Shown here piece by piece: positions 60,405 through 64,000 of a DNA stretch of 64,000 nt (its first letter is position 1; every line of letters begins with the position of its first letter). The DNA lies in contig JAYVMW010000004.1 in the NCBI GenBank assembly GCA_043758755.1, positions 62,001-126,000 of the forward strand, written 5' to 3'. The position numbers were made by a program, and so were the translations under genes. Under the pieces are notes generated by a model, which saw nothing but the letters and a program-made list of their open reading frames with translations, did no database searches and was not told where the DNA came from. The stretch is from Solimicrobium sp043758755. GTDB taxonomy: Bacteria; Pseudomonadota; Gammaproteobacteria; Burkholderiales; Burkholderiaceae_D.

Positions 60405-63044
60405 ATGCAAGAAAAATACAGCCCAACCGAAGTAGAACTGCAGGCGCAAACCCACTGGCAGAATACCGAAGCGTTTCGCACCCTGGAGAACGATGCGCGT
60501 TTCCCAAAGGGTAAATATTACGCCTGCTCCATGTTGCCTTACCCGTCCGGCAAGCTGCATATGGGTCATGTGCGCAATTACACGATTAACGACATGCTCT
60601 CGCGCCAGTTGCGCATGAAAGGCTATAACGTGTTGATGCCCATGGGTTGGGACGCGTTTGGGCTGCCGGCTGAAAATGCCGCGATTGCGTATAAAAAATC
60701 TCCCGCGGAATGGACTTACGCAAACATCGAAGACATGAAGTCGCAGATGCAGCCATTGGGTCTGGCGTTTGACTGGACGCGTGAAGTTGCAACCTGTGAT
60801 CCGGAATATTACCGCTGGAATCAATGGTTCTTTTTAAAGCTGCTGGAGAAAGGCGTCGCTTATAAAAAGACCCAGATAGTCAACTGGGATCCGATCGATC
60901 AGACGGTTCTGGCCAACGAGCAGGTGGTGGATGGGCGCGGCTGGCGTTCCGGCGCGCTGGTGGAAAAACGTGAAATTCCCGGTTACTACTTTGGCATTAC
61001 CCAGTACGCGGACGAATTATTGTCCAGTATCGATGATCTGGACGGTTGGCCGGAACAGGTGCGCACCATGCAGCGCAACTGGATCGGAAAAAGCGAAGGA
61101 GTGCGTTTTGCCTTCCCGCATCAAATCAAAGATGAGTCAGGCGCACTGATTCAGGACGGCAAACTGTATGTGTTCACTACGCGTGCCGACACGATTATGG
61201 GCGTTACTTTTTGTGCCGTGGCAGCCGAACATCCGCTGGCGACACTGGCCGCAAAAGGCAACCCGGAACTGGCTGCCTTTATTGAAGTCTGTAAAACCGG
61301 TGGTACGACTGAAGCTGAAATGGCAACCAAAGAAAAAGAGGGTTTGCCAACCGGACTGTTCGTCACACACCCTCTGACTGGTCAGCAGGTGCAGGTGTGG
61401 GTCGGCAATTATGTGTTGATGACCTATGGCGATGGCGCAGTCATGGGCGTGCCGGCACATGATGAACGTGATTTTGCTTTTGCAAAAAAATATCAGATCG
61501 CCATCAAACAAGTGATTTCAGGTCCGGACTTCAGCCAGGATGGCTGGCAGGACTGGTATGGCGACAAGCAGCGCGGCAGCACAATCAATTCCGGAAAATA
61601 CGACGGACTGAATTGTCAGGAAGCGGTCAATGCTGTCGCAACCGATCTGGTGGCACTGGGTCTTGGTGAAAAGAAAACCACCTGGCGTCTGCGTGATTGG
61701 GGCATCAGTCGTCAGCGTTACTGGGGCACACCAATTCCGATCATTCACTGCGATGACTGTGGATCTGTGCCGGTGCCGCTGCAGGATCTGCCGGTGATAC
61801 TGCCGACCGATTGCATCCCTGACGGATCAGGCAATCCGTTAAAACACCGCGCCGATTTTTTAAATGTCGCCTGCCCAAAATGCGGCAAGCCTGCGCAGCG
61901 CGAAACCGATACCATGGATACCTTTGTTGATTCCAGTTGGTACTACATGCGCTATACCTGTCCTGATGCGCCAACGATGGTCGATGAGCGCAATGACTAC
62001 TGGATGGCGATGGATCAGTATATCGGCGGCGTCGAACATGCGGTAATGCATCTGCTGTATGCGCGTTTCTGGACCAAGGCCATGCGCGATCTTGGTCTGG
62101 TCAAGTTTGATGAGCCGTTTAAAAACCTGTTCACCCAAGGCATGCTGCTCAACGAATCGTTTTATCGTGAAGATGACACCGGTAAAAAAGTCTGGTTCTA
62201 TCCGAACGAAATTGAAGTCGCTTACGACGAAAAAGGCCGTCCGGTTTCGGCCAGCCTGAAAAGTGACGGGCTGCCGGTACAGATGGGCGGCATTGAGAAA
62301 ATGTCGAAATCCAAAAACAACGTGGTTGAACCCAAAGACATTATCAGCCGTTTTGGCGCCGACACTGCCCGCTTGTTTACCATGTTCGCCGGACCGCCAG
62401 ATCAGAGTGCCGCGTGGAGCGACACCGGTGTGGAAGGCGCTGCACGCTATTTGCGGCGTCTGTGGTCGAATGGTTATAAACACGCAAATCTGGTTAAGAG
62501 CGCTGGTGAAATCAATCAGGATCAGGTTGGCAGTTTTGATGAACATGTCAAGGCATTGCGCCGCGAAGTGTATCTGACCCTGAAACAGATTGATTACGAT
62601 TACGACAAACTGCAATACAACACGGTGGTGTCGGGTGCAATGAAGCTGCTCAATGCGATCGAGTCGTTCCGCACTGAAGGCAAGGGTCATGCCGAAGCAC
62701 TCCGGGAAGCATTTGGTATTTTGTTGCGCGCGCTCTATCCGGTCTGCCCGCACATCTGTCATGCGCTTTGGAACAACCTGAATCTGGGCAGTAATGCGAA
62801 AAATCGGGAAATTATCAATGCCGACTGGCCGGCTGTCGATGAAAACGCGCTGATTCAGAATGAAATCGAGCTGATGATTCAGGTCAACGGCAAATTGCGC
62901 GGTTCGATCAAGGTACCGCGCGAAGCCGATAAAGCGGCTATTGAAGCTCTGGCGCTGGCGCACGAGAATGTGCAAAAGTTCCTGACCGGCACGCCCAAGA
63001 AAGTTGTGGTTGTGCCTGGCAAGCTGATCAATATAGTGGTTTAA
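60405..63044 (+). CDS. leuS: Leucyl-tRNA synthetase
   Basis: An 879-residue class Ia synthetase. HIGH is present as HMGH in PYPSGKLHMGHVRNYT and KMSKS in IEKMSKSKNN. The CP1 editing domain lies between, with TTRADTIMGVTF and HPLTGQ, and the C-terminal tRNA domain ends VVPGKLINIVV. I prefer the ATG at 60405 (MQEKYSPTEVE), matching E. coli LeuS; the ATG at 60372 overlaps dapB and would add 11 residues. It charges tRNA-Leu and edits isoleucine/norvaline. Confidence 0.96.
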   Translation: MQEKYSPTEVELQAQTHWQNTEAFRTLENDARFPKGKYYACSMLPYPSGKLHMGHVRNYTINDMLSRQLRMKGYNVLMPMGWDAFGLPAENAAIAYKKSPAEWTYANIEDMKSQMQPLGLAFDWTREVATCDPEYYRWNQWFFLKLLEKGVAYKKTQIVNWDPIDQTVLANEQVVDGRGWRSGALVEKREIPGYYFGITQYADELLSSIDDLDGWPEQVRTMQRNWIGKSEGVRFAFPHQIKDESGALIQDGKLYVFTTRADTIMGVTFCAVAAEHPLATLAAKGNPELAAFIEVCKTGGTTEAEMATKEKEGLPTGLFVTHPLTGQQVQVWVGNYVLMTYGDGAVMGVPAHDERDFAFAKKYQIAIKQVISGPDFSQDGWQDWYGDKQRGSTINSGKYDGLNCQEAVNAVATDLVALGLGEKKTTWRLRDWGISRQRYWGTPIPIIHCDDCGSVPVPLQDLPVILPTDCIPDGSGNPLKHRADFLNVACPKCGKPAQRETDTMDTFVDSSWYYMRYTCPDAPTMVDERNDYWMAMDQYIGGVEHAVMHLLYARFWTKAMRDLGLVKFDEPFKNLFTQGMLLNESFYREDDTGKKVWFYPNEIEVAYDEKGRPVSASLKSDGLPVQMGGIEKMSKSKNNVVEPKDIISRFGADTARLFTMFAGPPDQSAAWSDTGVEGAARYLRRLWSNGYKHANLVKSAGEINQDQVGSFDEHVKALRREVYLTLKQIDYDYDKLQYNTVVSGAMKLLNAIESFRTEGKGHAEALREAFGILLRALYPVCPHICHALWNNLNLGSNAKNREIINADWPAVDENALIQNEIELMIQVNGKLRGSIKVPREADKAAIEALALAHENVQKFLTGTPKKVVVVPGKLINIVV

Positions 63045-63086
63045 AGAATTGACCGACTACTGGATAAACTCAAAGGATATCGTTTT

Positions 63087-63590
63087 ATGCTGTTAAAAAA
63101 TCGCCTGCTGTTGCTGTGTGCCCTTCTGCTATCACTGATTGTGATATCGGCTTGCGGGTTTCACCTGCGCGGTGCAAGCGAATTTCCTTTTAAAACAATC
63201 TATGTCAGCGGCTCTGAAATGACACCATTCGGCGTGTCACTGCGCCGAAATTTAAAGGGGCAGGAAAACGCCAAACTGGTAGACAGTGAATCTGATGCGG
63301 ATGTGGTTTTGCAGATCATGTCGGAACGTCCGGAAAAAGTCATTCTTTCTTTGACCGTTCAGGGACTGGTGCGTGAATATACGCTTAACAGTTATCTGAC
63401 CTTTCAGGTGCATGACAGACAGGGAAAAGTAATTCTGCCACCTGTCACTATCGTGTTGCATCGCGTGATCAGTAATAACGAAAATATGACGTTGTCCAAA
63501 GCCTCCGAGGAAACCATGCTGTACAAGGATATGCAGACTGATCTGGTCCAGCAGGTGGTGCGGCGACTTTCTGTTTTGAATATGGACTAA
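63087..63590 (+). CDS. lptE: LPS-assembly lipoprotein LptE
   Basis: A 167-residue outer membrane lipoprotein that plugs the LptD barrel. The lipobox is VISAC with lipidated C23, followed by GFHLRGASEFPFKTIYVSGS, a family hallmark. It follows leuS by 42 bases and precedes holA by 2 bases, the usual leuS-lptE-holA order. No other LPS transport gene is in the window. Confidence 0.93.
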   Translation: MLLKNRLLLLCALLLSLIVISACGFHLRGASEFPFKTIYVSGSEMTPFGVSLRRNLKGQENAKLVDSESDADVVLQIMSERPEKVILSLTVQGLVREYTLNSYLTFQVHDRQGKVILPPVTIVLHRVISNNENMTLSKASEETMLYKDMQTDLVQQVVRRLSVLNMD

Positions 63591-63592
63591 TC

Positions 63593-64000
63593 GTGCAATT
63601 GCGCCTGGATGCACTCGATGCCCACCTTGCCAAAACGCTTGCCCCGCTGTATGTGGTGACCAGTGATGAGCACCTGCTGGCGCAACAGGCTCTGGACAAC
63701 ATCAGACTCAAAGCGCGTTCAGAAGGATTTCTTGAACGTGAAATATTATCGGTAGATCGCAGTTTCAAGTGGGGCGCTCTGTTGGCGGCAAATCAGAGCC
63801 AGTCGCTGTTTGGCGACAAAAAAATCATTGATCTGCGTATTCCTACCGGCAAGCCGGGCAAGGATGGCGGTCAGGCATTGCAGGATTATGTGACCCAGCT
63901 GGCCAGCAATCCCAATCCGGACAATGTCACCCTGATCAGTTACCCGAAATTGGAATGGGCCAGCCAGAAGTCAGCATGGGTGACCCGTCTGCAGGAAGCT
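63593..64000 (+). CDS. holA: DNA polymerase III delta subunit, 3' partial
   Basis: The first 136 codons of HolA, running off the right edge. The start is GTG at 63593, two bases after the lptE stop, giving MQLRLDALDAHLAKTLAPLYVVTSDEHLLAQQA, typical of the clamp-loader delta subunit N-terminus. LFGDKKIIDLRIPTGKPGKDG and the following YVTQLASNP also match. It opens the beta clamp during loading. The frame is intact to the edge. Confidence 0.9.
   Translation, partial: MQLRLDALDAHLAKTLAPLYVVTSDEHLLAQQALDNIRLKARSEGFLEREILSVDRSFKWGALLAANQSQSLFGDKKIIDLRIPTGKPGKDGGQALQDYVTQLASNPNPDNVTLISYPKLEWASQKSAWVTRLQEA

Overview
The window looks like a chromosomal segment of a betaproteobacterium of the order Burkholderiales, most likely Oxalobacteraceae or close kin. 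The evidence is the conserved right-hand housekeeping block (hemH, recN and nadK facing hrcA; fur facing bamE, then dapB, leuS, lptE, holA), an EarP/EF-P pair with the arginine form of EF-P, and GC-rich codon use. I see no rRNA, tRNA, CRISPR array or intact insertion sequence.

Region 1 (1 to 14.8 kb) is most of an aryl-polyene (APE/xanthomonadin-type) pigment-lipid cluster that begins left of the window. Genes in order: the end of an acyl-activating enzyme fused to a hotdog dehydratase, a family-2 glycosyltransferase, an LpxL-type acyltransferase, a MIO aromatic ammonia-lyase, a hotdog thioesterase, a LolA-like carrier, an MMPL exporter, a flavoprotein with flavin-halogenase motifs and a DUF3261 lipoprotein. 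After an opposing MFS gene come ketosynthase, dehydratase, ketoreductase, ketosynthase and phosphopantetheinyl transferase. Most neighbours overlap by a few bases, so they are translationally coupled. Together they could make an aryl starter, extend it to a polyene, modify it, attach it to a glycolipid and export it to the outer membrane.

Region 2 (15 to 28.9 kb) holds a MASE1-PAS-GGDEF-EAL c-di-GMP protein with a degenerate SGDEF site, a MipA-like outer membrane protein, and a compact ketosynthase / acyl carrier protein / alpha-beta hydrolase unit whose hydrolase has a Cys nucleophile elbow. A cytochrome operon follows (cytochrome b, an unknown membrane protein, a DUF1924 cytochrome, a dihaem cytochrome c). 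Last is a porin plus phosphate-binding-like periplasmic protein divergent from a histidine kinase and sigma54 response regulator.

Region 3 (28.9 to 48.9 kb) holds a polysaccharide deacetylase, efp, earP, a 5'-nucleotidase, two tandem paralogous membrane histidine kinases, a periplasmic binding protein co-transcribed with an HD-GYP phosphodiesterase, a YncE-like propeller and a CoA-transferase. It also holds an internally deleted Nramp transporter remnant behind a perfect FNR box, a chemoreceptor, an acid-phosphatase-like phosphoesterase and a threonine-aldolase-like enzyme. The last unit is an unusual signalling set: a STAS-CheB-CheR fusion, a receiver-kinase hybrid of the same family as the tandem kinases, and a small protein of unknown family. 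A decayed RelE/ParE toxin gene lies just beyond it.

Region 4 (48.9 to 64 kb) is housekeeping: fadH, apaH, hemH, recN, nadK, hrcA, sbcB, fur, bamE, dapB, leuS, lptE and the start of holA.

The most noteworthy items are the halogenase-type flavoprotein and ammonia-lyase in the APE cluster, the ketosynthase/ACP/GxCxG-hydrolase module, the STAS-CheB-CheR signalling unit, the FNR-controlled Nramp remnant, the RelE/ParE remnant, and a terminator hairpin embedded in the signal-peptide codons of the deacetylase downstream of efp. All calls rest on reading motifs and translations by eye; no database search was run.
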